From contig NZ_NSBU01000005.1 in the NCBI RefSeq assembly GCF_002285415.1, positions 182,285 to 246,284 of the forward strand: a DNA stretch of 64,000 nucleotides. The letters run 5' to 3'. A program made the position numbers and the translations under genes. Positions 1 through 9,194 of this stretch are shown piece after piece. This stretch comes from Actibacterium pelagium. Lineage in GTDB: Bacteria; Pseudomonadota; Alphaproteobacteria; Rhodobacterales; Rhodobacteraceae. The notes under the pieces were generated by a model that did no database searches, was not told the DNA's origin, and saw only the letters and a program-made list of their open reading frames with translations. Position 1 is the stretch's first letter, and every line of letters starts with the position of its first letter.

Positions 1-537
1 CTCTATGGCGGACGCAAACATGTCAGCCTGTTGCAATACCCGGAAATCCGCGACCGGCTGATCATGCTGGACGGCTGGTCCAAGACCTATGCGATGACTG
101 GCTGGCGGCTTGGCTATGCGGTCTGGCCCGATGCGGCGGTGGATCACGTGACACGCCTGTGCATCAACGACCATTCCTGTGTGAATGCGGCCACGCAATA
201 CGCGGGCATCGCTGCGCTTAACGGCCCGCAGGATGCGGTCGACGATATGATGGTCCACTTCGACGACCGTCGTCAGGCGATCGTGCAAGCGCTGAACGAG
301 CTTCCCGGCGTTCGCTGCAGCGACCCCGGCGGCGCCTTCTATGCTTTCCCGAATATCAAAGGGACCGGCATGACCTCGAAACAGGCGCAGGACCGTATTC
401 TGGAAGAGGCTGGCGTGGCCACCGTGGCCGGGACCTCTTTCGGGGCCTGGGGCGAGGGCTTTTTGCGGTTCTCCTATGCCAACAGCAAGGAAAACATCCT
501 GACCGCCATCGACCGGATCAAGCCTCTGCTTTCATAG
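1..537 (+). CDS. Class I/II pyridoxal-phosphate aminotransferase, C-terminal part
   Basis: The reading frame is open from the first base, so this is the last 178 codons of a gene that begins outside the window. The stretch SKTYAMTGWRLGY at about codons 27-39 is the PLP-lysine motif of aspartate-type aminotransferases, with the lysine codon at 82-84. The remaining sequence fits the small domain of fold-type I enzymes (GGAFYAFPN, then FLRFSYANS near the end). Such enzymes move an amino group between an amino acid and a 2-oxo acid in the cytoplasm; the substrate cannot be read from this part. The neighbouring CoA-transferase gives no firm clue to pathway. Confidence 0.85.
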   Translation, partial: LYGGRKHVSLLQYPEIRDRLIMLDGWSKTYAMTGWRLGYAVWPDAAVDHVTRLCINDHSCVNAATQYAGIAALNGPQDAVDDMMVHFDDRRQAIVQALNELPGVRCSDPGGAFYAFPNIKGTGMTSKQAQDRILEEAGVATVAGTSFGAWGEGFLRFSYANSKENILTAIDRIKPLLS

Positions 538-637
538 CTGGGCATGGTTGTCCGACAAAGTTGGATGCAGCCTTGCCCAATCCGGGTTGATCTGTGATCG
601 TCCCCGGAAATCTGGTCAGGGCAGATTGGGGGAGAGG

Positions 638-2557
638 ATGCAGAACAAGGTTGTAACGCCAGCAGAGGCCGCCGCGTTGATCAAGGATGGCGACGTGGTG
701 ACCACCTCTGGCTTTGTCGGCATCGGCGTTCCCGACGCGCTATTGGCCGCGGTCGAGACACGGTTCGAAGAAACCAGCACCCCGCGCGACCTGACCCTGT
801 TCTTTGCCGCTGGGCAGGGGGACGGCAATGACAGAGGCCTGAACCGCCTTGGACACGAAGGTCTTCTGAAACGCGTGATCGGCGGGCATTGGGGTCTGAT
901 CCCCAAGGTTGCCAAGCTGGCGGTTGAGGGCAAGATCGAAGGCTGGAACCTGCCGCAGGGATGTATCAGCCAGCTTTACCGGGACATTGCAGCGGGCAAA
1001 CCGGGGATGCTGTCAAAGGTGGGTCTGGACACCTTCGTCGATCCGCGTCTGGATGGCGGACGGGTCAACGAACAGTCTACTGACGACCTTGTCGAGCTGA
1101 TGCAGATCGGCGGCGAAGACTATCTGTTCTACCACGCCGTCAAACCCACCGTCGCCCTTCTGCGCGGCACCACTGCCGACGAAGACGGCAACATCACGAT
1201 GGAGCGCGAAGCGCTGGTGCTGGACAACCTTGCCCAAGCTATGGCCGTTCAGAATTCCGGCGGCGTCGTGATCGTGCAGGTCGAACGCATCGCCCGCGCA
1301 GGCACGTTGCCGGCCCGCGATGTTGTGATCCCCGGCATTCTTGTCGACGCGGTCGTTGTCTCTCCGCCAGAGCTGCACCCGCAGACCTACGGCACGCCGT
1401 TTTCTCAGGCCTTCACCAATCGCATCCGTCCGCCAGCGTCAGAAATCGCGCCCATGTCGCTGACCCCGCGCAAGGTGATCGCGCGTCGTTGTGCATTTGA
1501 ACTGCCGGTAAATGGCGTCGTGAACCTTGGCATTGGCATGCCCGAAGGTGTCGCCGCTGTGGCGGCCGAAGAAGGGCTTTTGCAACACGTGACCCTGACG
1601 GCGGAACCCGGCGTGATTGGTGGACAACCGGCCTCGGGCCTTGATTTTGGCGCAGCGGTGAACACCGATGCCATTGTGCCCCAGAACAACCAGTTCGACT
1701 TCTACGATGGCGGTGGTTTGGACATGGCCTGCCTTGGTCTTGCGCAGGCCGATGGGGTGGGCAACGTGAATGTCTCGCGCTTCGGGCCGCGTCTTGCGGG
1801 GGCTGGCGGCTTCATCAATATCTCGCAAAACGCCAACGCGCTGGTCTTTGCGGGCACCTTCACCGCTAAGGGCTTTGACATTCGCATCGAAGACGGGGCC
1901 CTGCAAATCCGACAGGAGGGCGCCAGCCGCAAATTCCTGAAGCAGGTAGAGCAGATTACCTTCTCTGGCGCCCGTGCCGCGCGGCTTGGTCAGCCGGTGC
2001 TTTATGTCACGGAACGCTGTGTATTTGAGCTGCAAGCCGGAGGGTTGATCCTGACCGAGATCGCGCCGGGTGTTGATCTGGAAAAAGACATCCTCGCACA
2101 TATGGAGGTCGCCCCGAAGATCGAAGAACTGCGCGAGATGGACCCGCGTATCTTCCGTGAAGAGGAAATGAATCTGCGTGTCGACCTTCTGCACCTCGAT
2201 CTTCCAGAGCGTATCGCGCTGAATCCCGAACAGGGACACCTGTTCCTGAACTTCGAGAAATATCGCGTTCGCAGCCGCGAAGACATCGACATCGTCCGCA
2301 AAGCCGTGACGGCGGTCTGCGCGCCGCATGGCCAAAAGGTCGAAGTGCTGGTGAACTATGACGACTTCCGGATCGACGAGGATCTGGTTGGCGACTGGGC
2401 CGAGATGGTGCAAGCCCTGACTGATCAATACTATACCACGGTCACCCGCTACGCCGGTTCAGCCTTCATGCGCATGAAACTGGCCGAGGCCTTCCCCGAC
2501 GCCCGCACCCATATCTTTGAAAGCAGCGATCAGGCGCGGCGGTATCAGGGCAAATAG
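638..2557 (+). CDS. Fused acyl-CoA:carboxylate CoA-transferase (propionate/acetate CoA-transferase type)
   Basis: A 639-residue protein in which the alpha-like half (about 1-270) and beta-like half (about 280-500) of a family I CoA-transferase are joined in one chain, as in YdiF and propionate CoA-transferase. MQNKVVTPAEAAALIKDGDVV opens the alpha-like part, with GFVGIGVPDALL as its glycine-rich loop. TAEPGVIGG supplies the likely catalytic glutamate (about residue 323), which forms the glutamyl-CoA intermediate. The ATG at 638 follows GGGGGAGAGG; an in-frame start further upstream (548) lacks this support. It should move CoA between short acyl-CoAs and free acids. It is convergent with an acyl-CoA synthetase. 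Exact acids unknown. Confidence 0.85.
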   Translation: MQNKVVTPAEAAALIKDGDVVTTSGFVGIGVPDALLAAVETRFEETSTPRDLTLFFAAGQGDGNDRGLNRLGHEGLLKRVIGGHWGLIPKVAKLAVEGKIEGWNLPQGCISQLYRDIAAGKPGMLSKVGLDTFVDPRLDGGRVNEQSTDDLVELMQIGGEDYLFYHAVKPTVALLRGTTADEDGNITMEREALVLDNLAQAMAVQNSGGVVIVQVERIARAGTLPARDVVIPGILVDAVVVSPPELHPQTYGTPFSQAFTNRIRPPASEIAPMSLTPRKVIARRCAFELPVNGVVNLGIGMPEGVAAVAAEEGLLQHVTLTAEPGVIGGQPASGLDFGAAVNTDAIVPQNNQFDFYDGGGLDMACLGLAQADGVGNVNVSRFGPRLAGAGGFINISQNANALVFAGTFTAKGFDIRIEDGALQIRQEGASRKFLKQVEQITFSGARAARLGQPVLYVTERCVFELQAGGLILTEIAPGVDLEKDILAHMEVAPKIEELREMDPRIFREEEMNLRVDLLHLDLPERIALNPEQGHLFLNFEKYRVRSREDIDIVRKAVTAVCAPHGQKVEVLVNYDDFRIDEDLVGDWAEMVQALTDQYYTTVTRYAGSAFMRMKLAEAFPDARTHIFESSDQARRYQGK

Positions 2558-2566
2558 GCCCTCTTT

Positions 2567-2603
2567 AAAAGCGAAGAACCTGCGCATTTGTATGCACAGG
2601 TTC
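2567..2603 (-). terminator. Likely terminator of the acyl-CoA synthetase gene
   Basis: Read on the minus strand, a 12-bp stem (2592-2603 with 2576-2587, one G-U wobble) closes a 4-base loop and is followed, five bases on, by a short T run. It lies about 60 bases after the synthetase stop codon. Confidence 0.5.
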
Positions 2604-2637
2604 TGTACGCAATTTGTATGGGTTCTGTATGCCGGAT

Positions 2638-2655
2638 TGGGCCCTTTCGGGCCCA
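2638..2655. terminator. GC-rich hairpin between convergent genes
   Basis: TGGGCCC, TTTC, GGGCCCA forms a perfect 7-bp stem with a tetraloop, just beyond the synthetase stop codon. There is no T run, so it may be a processing or stabilising hairpin rather than a terminator by itself. Confidence 0.4.
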
Positions 2656-2662
2656 GTCGGTC

Positions 2663-4564
2663 TTAGGCCTTTTGCCATTCCCACGGGCGGGTGAACTCGC
2701 CCAGAAGCTGGGTGACGGCTTCTTCGTCCACCGTGTCTTCCAGCTTCACCAGCTGTGCGACCAGCCCGCGTTTCTTGTCTTCGACCACTTCGGCAACCTC
2801 GACGGGGTGACCCGCCTCGGCCAGCGCCGCGTCGTAGATGCGTTTGATGGCACGCTTGCGAAGTTCGGGTTTGAAAACCTTGCCCACGGCGGTCTTGGGC
2901 AGCTCGTCCAGAATTTCCAGATACTTCGGTACCGCGGCACGTTCGTGGATGTGGTGCTTTGCGTATTCCATCAGCTCTTCGACCGTGGCTTCAGCCCCAT
3001 CGATCAGTTCGACATAGACGCAAGGCAGCTCGCCCGCAAAGGCATCGGGTTGGCCAATGGCGCCGGCAAAAGCGACCTTGGTGTGACCGGCCAGAGCTTC
3101 TTCGATTTCGGCGGGGTCGATATTGTGACCGCCACGGATGATCAAGTCCTTGGCCCGTCCCGTGATATACAGGTAGCCGTCAGCATCCAGTCGACCCAAA
3201 TCGCCGGTGCGCAGGAACGTACCTTCGGCAAACAGACCTTGGTTCTTGTCTTCCTCGGTATAGGTGCTGCCTTCGTAGACGCCCGGGTTAGAGATGCAAA
3301 TCTCGCCAACTTCGTCGACGCCGCACTCTTTGAGGACATGCCCGGTTTCATCACAATTCAGGATGCGGACATTGGTGTAAGGGAAGGGAATGCCGACAGA
3401 GCCGATCTTCTTTTCGCCCGAGATTGGGTTGCACGAGACAAGGCAGGTCGCCTCGGTCAGGCCATAGCCCTCGATGATATTGACGCCGGTGGCTTGCTCG
3501 AACCGTTTGTATAGTTCCACCGGTAGCGGCGCAGAGCCCGAAAAGGCTGTTTGCAGCGAAGAGATATCGGCATCGACCGGGCGCTGCATCGTTGCGGCGA
3601 TGGCGGTCGGAACGGTGATGATGAAGGTAATTTTCCAGCGTTCGACCAGTTTCCAGAAGTTGTCGAACACCCCGTCCCCGCGATAACCCGCCGGGGTCGG
3701 AAAGACCACATGCGCGCCCGATGCGATCATCGACATCAGGATCACGTGACAGGCAAACACGTGGAACAGGGGCAGGGGGCAGATGATGTTGTGGTTTGAG
3801 TCAAACAGCAGCGTGTCGCCAAGCCAACCGTTATAGATCATGCCCTCATGCGTATGCTGCGCAACCTTCGGCATCCCTGTGGTGCCGCCGGTATGGAAAT
3901 AGGCGCCAACATGGTCGTCCTGCCGTTCCTCAAAGGTCAGGCGGTCCGACGGGTATTGGGCCAGACGCTGCGAAAAATCATAGGTGTCCGCGTGGTGTGC
4001 TGCCTTGAACTTCGGGCGCAACAGCGGAACGATCCAGCTTTTCGGAGGGGTCAGATACGACTTGAGGTCGATCTCCAGGACTGTGGTCACGCTTGGGGCG
4101 TGGTTAACCGCCTCGGCCACTTTCTGCGGCAAGTCGGTTTTGGGGAAGGCCTTAAGCGTGACGACGACCTTGGCACCTGTTTCGCGCAGGATCGCAGAGA
4201 TCTGCTCGGGCTCTAGCAGCGGGTTAATCGGGTTGACGATCCCGGCTGTCATCCCACCCAATAGAGTGACGGCGGTTTCCAGACAGTTCGGCAGCACATA
4301 GGCGACGACGTCGTTTTCACCTACACCAAGATCGCGGAACATGTTCGCGGCCTGCGTGACCTGTCCGTGCAATTCGCTCCACGTCAGGGTTTGCGCCGGG
4401 TCCTTGGGGCCAGAGGTGATCTGGTATGAGATCGCGTTGCCGGAACCGTTGCGGTCTTTGGTACGCGACAAAAGCCCATAGACGGTGGACGGCAAGCCAC
4501 GGTCTGCCCAAGACATTTCGCCTTCTATGGCATCCCGATCTGCTTTCGATCCAAATACGCTCAT
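2663..4564 (-). CDS. Acyl-CoA synthetase (AMP-forming, ANL superfamily)
   Basis: A 633-residue cytoplasmic enzyme that should activate a fatty or other carboxylic acid with ATP and CoA. The P-loop-like phosphate motif HTGGTTGMPKVAQHTH, the adenylate motif EGYGLTEATC, the hinge GRAKDLIIRGGHNI and the C-terminal catalytic lysine in PKTAVGKVFKPELR are all present. The ATG at 4564 is preceded by AGGGAGGG at good spacing; a GTG seven codons upstream (4585) is less likely. The protein is longer than the usual 500-560 residues, with extra N-terminal sequence. It is monocistronic and convergent with the CoA-transferase. The chain length of its substrate cannot be told. Confidence 0.88.
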   Translation of the reverse strand: MSVFGSKADRDAIEGEMSWADRGLPSTVYGLLSRTKDRNGSGNAISYQITSGPKDPAQTLTWSELHGQVTQAANMFRDLGVGENDVVAYVLPNCLETAVTLLGGMTAGIVNPINPLLEPEQISAILRETGAKVVVTLKAFPKTDLPQKVAEAVNHAPSVTTVLEIDLKSYLTPPKSWIVPLLRPKFKAAHHADTYDFSQRLAQYPSDRLTFEERQDDHVGAYFHTGGTTGMPKVAQHTHEGMIYNGWLGDTLLFDSNHNIICPLPLFHVFACHVILMSMIASGAHVVFPTPAGYRGDGVFDNFWKLVERWKITFIITVPTAIAATMQRPVDADISSLQTAFSGSAPLPVELYKRFEQATGVNIIEGYGLTEATCLVSCNPISGEKKIGSVGIPFPYTNVRILNCDETGHVLKECGVDEVGEICISNPGVYEGSTYTEEDKNQGLFAEGTFLRTGDLGRLDADGYLYITGRAKDLIIRGGHNIDPAEIEEALAGHTKVAFAGAIGQPDAFAGELPCVYVELIDGAEATVEELMEYAKHHIHERAAVPKYLEILDELPKTAVGKVFKPELRKRAIKRIYDAALAEAGHPVEVAEVVEDKKRGLVAQLVKLEDTVDEEAVTQLLGEFTRPWEWQKA

Positions 4565-4668
4565 TGATAGACCCTCCCTGTCCACGACTTTTTATAGCGT
4601 ACCGGAGAGGATGCGCATTCTGATGGTTCGGCGCAAGCCGCCAAAACAGGGATTCACGCAGCGTCACT

Positions 4669-4690
4669 ACCGGCGGCCGGGGCCGCCGGT
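4669..4690 (-). terminator. Hairpin after the BON-LysM gene
   Basis: ACCGGCGGC, CGGG, GCCGCCGGT is a perfect 9-bp stem with a four-base loop, 13 bases past the stop codon of the minus-strand gene. No T run follows on that strand, so this may be a weak or Rho-assisted terminator. Confidence 0.45.
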
Positions 4691-4703
4691 GGGCATTTTT
4701 GCC

Positions 4704-5129
4704 TTAGTCCTGCGGAATCCGCAGAACCTGACCGGGATAGATTTTGTCCGGGTGGTTCAGCATCGGCTGGTTGGCCTCAAAGATTTCTTGGTAGCGTGCG
4801 CCGTTGCCAAGAGTCTTTTTCGAGATTGCCCAAAGCGTGTCACCCTTTTCGACTGTGTGGAAGACAGGATTGACGCCCGCGACATTGTCTTCAACCTGGG
4901 CCACGCCTTCGACGTTACCGACGGCAAGGATGATCTTTTCCTTCATCTCTTGGCTTACTGCGTCGCCCTCGACCTTGACGGTGTCACCGTCAACCGAGAT
5001 GTCCAGCCCGGTGGCATCCAGACCCAGCTCTTCGACTTCCAGCTTGAGGTTGTCCTCGATGGTGGCAGCTTCAGCTGCTCCGCCGAACAAATTCTTGCCC
5101 TTGTCCTTAACGAAGTTCCACAGACCCAT
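4704..5129 (-). CDS. BON and LysM domain protein (YgaU/Kbp-like)
   Basis: 141 residues with an N-terminal BON domain (about 20-85) and a C-terminal LysM domain (about 90-139: HTVEKGDTLWAISKKTLG, then IYPGQVLRIP). This is the full architecture and length of E. coli Kbp (YgaU), a cytoplasmic potassium-binding protein. There is no signal peptide, which argues against peptidoglycan binding despite the LysM domain. The ATG at 5129 follows AGGAGAAGAA. The first residues, MGLWNFVKDKG, match the usual start of this family. It lies 67 bases downstream of the ABC exporter on the same strand and may be co-transcribed with it. Confidence 0.85.
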   Translation of the reverse strand: MGLWNFVKDKGKNLFGGAAEAATIEDNLKLEVEELGLDATGLDISVDGDTVKVEGDAVSQEMKEKIILAVGNVEGVAQVEDNVAGVNPVFHTVEKGDTLWAISKKTLGNGARYQEIFEANQPMLNHPDKIYPGQVLRIPQD

Positions 5130-5196
5130 TTTCTTCTCCTTGGTTGAGTGGTTCGAACGGACGTTAGGAGAAATCAAATCTGCGGTCAGGTGGAAT

Positions 5197-6978
5197 TCAG
5201 GCGGCCTTTTCCCCGTCGGTGAACTGCAGTTTCGCGAGGTCGGCGTATAGTCCGCCCGCAGCCACGAGTTCGTCATGCGTGCCTTCGGCCACGATCTGGC
5301 CCTCGTCGAACACAACGATCCGGTCGGCCTTTTTCACAGTGGCCAGACGGTGGGCAACGATGATGGTCGTACGATCCTGTGCCAGCGCATCAACGGCGGT
5401 TTGCACGGCAAGTTCGCTGGCCGCATCAAGGGCCGACGTCGCCTCGTCCAACAAAAGAACCGGCGCGTCGCGCAGAATGGCACGGGCCAGCGCAATGCGC
5501 TGTTTCTGACCGCCCGACAACATCACGCCGCGTTCACCCACATAGCTGTCATAGCCTTCGGGCAGCTTCATCAAGAAGTCATGGGCGGCTGCGGCCTTGG
5601 CCGCAGCCTCGACCTCGGCATCCGACGCCTCGGGGCGACCGAAGCGGATGTTCTCGCGCGCGGTGTCGGCAAAGATCACCGGATCTTGCGGAACAAGCGC
5701 CATGTGCTGGCGGAAATCTGCGCGTTCCATTGCGGTCAGGGGAATGCCGTCCAGCGTCACTTGCCCTTGTTCCGGGTCATAGAAGCGCAGCAAAAGCTGA
5801 ATGATCGTCGACTTGCCCGCACCCGAAGGTCCGACCAATGCAACGGTTTCCCCCGGGGCGATGGTCAGTGAAATGCCGTTCAACGCGGCCTGAGTCGGGC
5901 GCGTGGGATAGTGGAAAGTCACGTCATCAAAGGACAGGGCACCGGTCACCTTGGCGGGCAGGGTCTGCGGGTTTTCCGGGTCTTCGACGCTGTCCTCTGC
6001 GTTTAGCAGTTCGACTAGACGTTCGGTGGCCCCGGCGGCGCGCTGAAGCTCGCCCCAGATCTCGGACAGTGCGCCAACAGCCCCGGCAACCATGATCGCG
6101 TAGATCACGAACTGCACCAATTCGCCGACACTCATCGCTTCGACCCGCACATCGCGCGCGCCGATCCAAAGGACACCGACCACACCAGCGAAAACAAGGA
6201 AGATGACGATCACGGTCATCAGCGCCCGGGTGCCGATCCGTTTTTTCGCAGCGACAAAGGATTTCTCTGTCACTTCGCCAAAGCTTTGGCGGCTTAGAAA
6301 TTCATGCGTAAAGGCCTGTACGGTCTGTACCGACAAAAGCGCCTCTGAGGCGTTGCCGGAAGAGTTCGCGATCCAGTCCTGGTTCTCGCGGCTTAGAACC
6401 CGAAGGCGGCGGCCAAGCGTGATGATCGGGATCAGGATGCCCGGTACGATCAACAGCACCAGACCGGTCAGCTTCGCCGAAGTCAGCAGCATAAGGACCA
6501 GACCACCTAGAAAGATCAGCACATTGCGCAACGCGACCGAGACGGAAGAGCCGATCACCGACAGGATCAGCGTCGTATCGGTGGTGATCCGGCTAAGCAC
6601 CTCGCCGGTCATGATCTTTTCATAGAAGGCGGGGCTCATTCCGACCATACGGTCAAAGGTGGCTTTGCGGATATCGGCCACAACCCGTTCACCCAGTCGG
6701 GTCACAAGGTAGTAACGCAGTCCCGTCCCAACGGCGAGAAGCAGGGCAATGCCAAGCGCGGCTAGGAAGTAGCCGTCGAGCAGCTCTGCCGCGTCGGTTT
6801 CGAACCCGTCAACGACGCGGCGCACGGCCAGAGGCAGCACCAACGAAACGGTCGCCGTTAACATAAGGGCAAGCCCCGCGGCCACAACCATTGCACCATA
6901 TGGCTTTACGAACGGGGCCAGCCCACGCAACGCACCAACGCGTTTGGATTTTTCCCGTTCTTCAGTGATTTCGGCCAT
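5197..6978 (-). CDS. MsbA-like ABC exporter, fused permease and ATPase
   Basis: A 593-residue half transporter. Residues about 20-300 hold six predicted membrane segments (for example MVVAAGLALMLTATVSLVLPL and NVLIFLGGLVLMLL). Residues about 345-590 are the nucleotide-binding domain: Walker A GPSGAGKST, signature LSGGQKQRIALARAIL and Walker B VLLLDEATSALD. It should act as a homodimer in the inner membrane, exporting a lipid or other hydrophobic compound. The ATG at 6978 follows GGAGGG; the in-frame start 17 codons upstream is not supported. The substrate is unknown, since the flanking genes do not point to one. Confidence 0.88.
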   Translation of the reverse strand: MAEITEEREKSKRVGALRGLAPFVKPYGAMVVAAGLALMLTATVSLVLPLAVRRVVDGFETDAAELLDGYFLAALGIALLLAVGTGLRYYLVTRLGERVVADIRKATFDRMVGMSPAFYEKIMTGEVLSRITTDTTLILSVIGSSVSVALRNVLIFLGGLVLMLLTSAKLTGLVLLIVPGILIPIITLGRRLRVLSRENQDWIANSSGNASEALLSVQTVQAFTHEFLSRQSFGEVTEKSFVAAKKRIGTRALMTVIVIFLVFAGVVGVLWIGARDVRVEAMSVGELVQFVIYAIMVAGAVGALSEIWGELQRAAGATERLVELLNAEDSVEDPENPQTLPAKVTGALSFDDVTFHYPTRPTQAALNGISLTIAPGETVALVGPSGAGKSTIIQLLLRFYDPEQGQVTLDGIPLTAMERADFRQHMALVPQDPVIFADTARENIRFGRPEASDAEVEAAAKAAAAHDFLMKLPEGYDSYVGERGVMLSGGQKQRIALARAILRDAPVLLLDEATSALDAASELAVQTAVDALAQDRTTIIVAHRLATVKKADRIVVFDEGQIVAEGTHDELVAAGGLYADLAKLQFTDGEKAA

Positions 6979-7172
6979 TCTGCCCTCCGCAATTGGCAAA
7001 GTCTTACGATCTCCGGCGGGGTTCAACAACCCGGCGGGCCCGAAAAGCCGCGCAGATGTGTCAGGAGGTCGCTTTCTGGGGGTGCTTCAAGAGTGGTTTC
7101 AAGAGGTTCTCGCAGCGAAACAAGGGTCCGAAAACCACGCAAAACCTTGAGATTGATCCTGAAGTTGCAACT

Positions 7173-7246
7173 TGGAGCGGGTAGCGGGAATCGAACCCGC
7201 ACCTTAAGCTTGGAAGGCTCTTATGATACCATTTCACCATACCCGC
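7173..7246 (-). tRNA. tRNA-Gly (anticodon TCC)
   Basis: Read on the minus strand, the sequence begins GCGGGTATGGTGAAATGG and ends TACCCGCTCCA, so the acceptor stem (GCGGGTA with TACCCGC) is perfect and the CCA end is encoded. The T arm GCGGGTTCGATTCCCGC is canonical. The loop CTTCCAA gives anticodon TCC, which reads GGA and probably GGG. It stands alone between the ABC exporter and the galD-like gene. Confidence 0.97.
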
Positions 7247-7353
7247 TCGAAGCTTTGGCTTACTAGATCACCCCAAAAATGAGGTCAATAGCGGACTGCC
7301 GATCCGGCCGAGTTTTGCTTTGATCTAATTTCGGCAATGCGTTCAGCTTTGTG

Positions 7354-8424
7354 CTAGGGCGCTGATGAAGCAGGGGCTGGGAATACAAGCCCGTCGAACA
7401 GTTTGCGCGTTGTTCGGACCATTCCAGCCCGCGCGACTTTGCCGAGCTTGTCTTGCTCTATCAAAACCTCTGCCGCACCGGTTGGGTGCTCGATCGAGAA
7501 GGTCTCGTCTTTTGGCAAGTCAGCAAGCGCGTGGGCGGGAGAGCGTTTCAATGTGCAGGCGGTGGCAACACTGACCGCTGCAAAGACGCCAATGGTCGCG
7601 TGGCAACGATGCGGGATGAAGCTTCGGGTAGAGATGACCCCACCCGCGGTTGGTTCGGAGATGAGGGTCATCTTGGGAACGGATTTCTCGGCCACATCCC
7701 CAAGGTTCATCAGCGGTCCGCATTCAAGTCGAATAGCTTCGACACGGGCCTTCAGCCCGGTATTTGCCTCCAGCTCTTCACGCGTCTCACGGCCACTGAT
7801 CCCCAGATCAGAGGCACGAAGGATGACGCAAGGCATCCCGTTGTCGATCATCGTACAGTCGATGCCCTGAACCGTATCAACCTCGTTTCCGGTGGGCAGC
7901 AGGTCCCCGCACATCGATCCCGCGATGTTTTCAAACATCAGGGGGACAGCCGCATGGGTGCCGGGAACGCCGTCGATGTGGGCGTCACCCTCATAGCTAA
8001 CGTGTTGCTTGGGCGTTTCGATGCGGGCCGAGGCGACCTCACCCGTGTTCAGCATGTGGATGCGAACTTTTGTCTGGCCGTCCTGAGCCTTAACCAGTCC
8101 GCGCTCAATTGCGGCAGGTCCGACCCCGGCCAGAATGTTTCCGCAACCCTGCGCGTCAGAGACCAAAGCTTGATCAACAAACACCTGCAGAAACAGGTAA
8201 TCCACGTCGGCATCTGGCCGCGACGGAGGGGATAGTATCGCCACCTTCGAGGTCAGGGGATCCGCCCCGCCGATCCCATCGATCTGCCGTGGATCAGGAG
8301 AGCCCATGATCCGCAGGAGCAACGCATCACGCTGTTCTGGATCGGATGGAAGATCGGAAGCAAGGAAGTAGGCGCCTTTGGATGTTCCGCCGCGCATCCA
8401 GAGACAAGGTACACCTGCACTCAT
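7354..8424 (-). CDS. galD: PrpF-family isomerase, likely 4-oxalomesaconate tautomerase
   Basis: 356 residues of the PrpF family (diaminopimelate epimerase fold). The N-terminal signature CLWMRGGTSKGAYF is typical of GalD and PrpF, and GCGNILAGVGPAA carries the catalytic cysteine loop. In Pseudomonas putida, GalD converts the keto and enol forms of 4-oxalomesaconate during gallate breakdown. The next two genes upstream on the same strand encode the matching aldolase and hydratase types, which favours GalD over the 2-methylaconitate isomerase PrpF. It starts at an ATG after GGGAG, 31 bases behind the aldolase gene, so it is the last gene of the operon. Confidence 0.8.
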   Translation of the reverse strand: MSAGVPCLWMRGGTSKGAYFLASDLPSDPEQRDALLLRIMGSPDPRQIDGIGGADPLTSKVAILSPPSRPDADVDYLFLQVFVDQALVSDAQGCGNILAGVGPAAIERGLVKAQDGQTKVRIHMLNTGEVASARIETPKQHVSYEGDAHIDGVPGTHAAVPLMFENIAGSMCGDLLPTGNEVDTVQGIDCTMIDNGMPCVILRASDLGISGRETREELEANTGLKARVEAIRLECGPLMNLGDVAEKSVPKMTLISEPTAGGVISTRSFIPHRCHATIGVFAAVSVATACTLKRSPAHALADLPKDETFSIEHPTGAAEVLIEQDKLGKVARAGMVRTTRKLFDGLVFPAPASSAP

Positions 8425-8455
8425 CTGACGATCTCCCTCAAATCTTTTACGTCTT

Positions 8456-9127
8456 TCAGACGTATTTCAAACCCTTGGCTTCAAGACGAGGCCGCATGTC
8501 ATAGATGTCGAGGCCAAGCTCACCAGAGGCAAGCCGTTGGCGTTTGGCTTCTTCCGCATCAAGGCGTTGCTGCGCTTTGATCAGAACGTCTTCTGCATCC
8601 GCACGTTTCACCACAGCGACACCGTCGTCGTCGGCAACAATCACATCGCCCGCCTCGATGGTCTGACCGGCGCAGACGATCGGTACGTTGACGGACCCAA
8701 GGGTCTCTTTGACCGTTCCCTGCGCACTGATCGCTTTGGACCAGACCGGGAAGCCCATCTGGGTAAGATCGCGAACATCGCGAACACCGGCATCAATCAC
8801 CAGACCCCGGCAGCCCCGCGCAATCGCAGAGGTAGCAAGCAGGTCACCGAAATAGCCGTTGTCGCAGGGCGAGGTCGGGGAAAGGACCAGAATATCCCCG
8901 TCCTGCAACTGTTCGATTGCAACATGAACCATCCAGTTGTCGCCCGGCGCTGCACTGATGGTGACGGCCGAGCCGGCAATCTGGGCGCCGCTGTAGATCG
9001 GGCGCATGTAGCTGGCAAGGCAGCCGATCCGGCCCTGCGCCTCGTGGACAGTTGCTACGCCGGCCTCTCCCAGCTTTTGGATGGTCTCGCGGTCGGCACG
9101 TTCGACGTTTTGAACGACTACTGGCAT
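8456..9127 (-). CDS. galC: 4-carboxy-4-hydroxy-2-oxoadipate aldolase / oxaloacetate decarboxylase (RraA fold)
   Basis: 223 residues of the RraA-like/HMG aldolase family. [38 protein letters not shown] and [11 protein letters not shown] are its conserved blocks; the G-RD motif binds the metal and substrate. The family enzyme splits 4-carboxy-4-hydroxy-2-oxoadipate into pyruvate and oxaloacetate and also decarboxylates oxaloacetate (LigK/GalC/ProA). The regulator RraA is a possible mistaken label, but RraA is shorter (about 160 residues) and the neighbours galB and galD support the aldolase. It lies 67 bases behind the galB-like gene in the same operon. Confidence 0.85.
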   Translation of the reverse strand: MPVVVQNVERADRETIQKLGEAGVATVHEAQGRIGCLASYMRPIYSGAQIAGSAVTISAAPGDNWMVHVAIEQLQDGDILVLSPTSPCDNGYFGDLLATSAIARGCRGLVIDAGVRDVRDLTQMGFPVWSKAISAQGTVKETLGSVNVPIVCAGQTIEAGDVIVADDDGVAVVKRADAEDVLIKAQQRLDAEEAKRQRLASGELGLDIYDMRPRLEAKGLKYV

Positions 9128-9194
9128 TGGATTACCTTTCGTGGCTGCGTCCCGTGACGCAGGTGTCAGTGTTCTAGGGCTTCAACTGCGTCGA

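Noticed and set aside
1439..2428. A 329-codon minus-strand frame opposite the CoA-transferase
   Set aside because: It overlaps fully with a gene having catalytic motifs, and shows no family features of its own.
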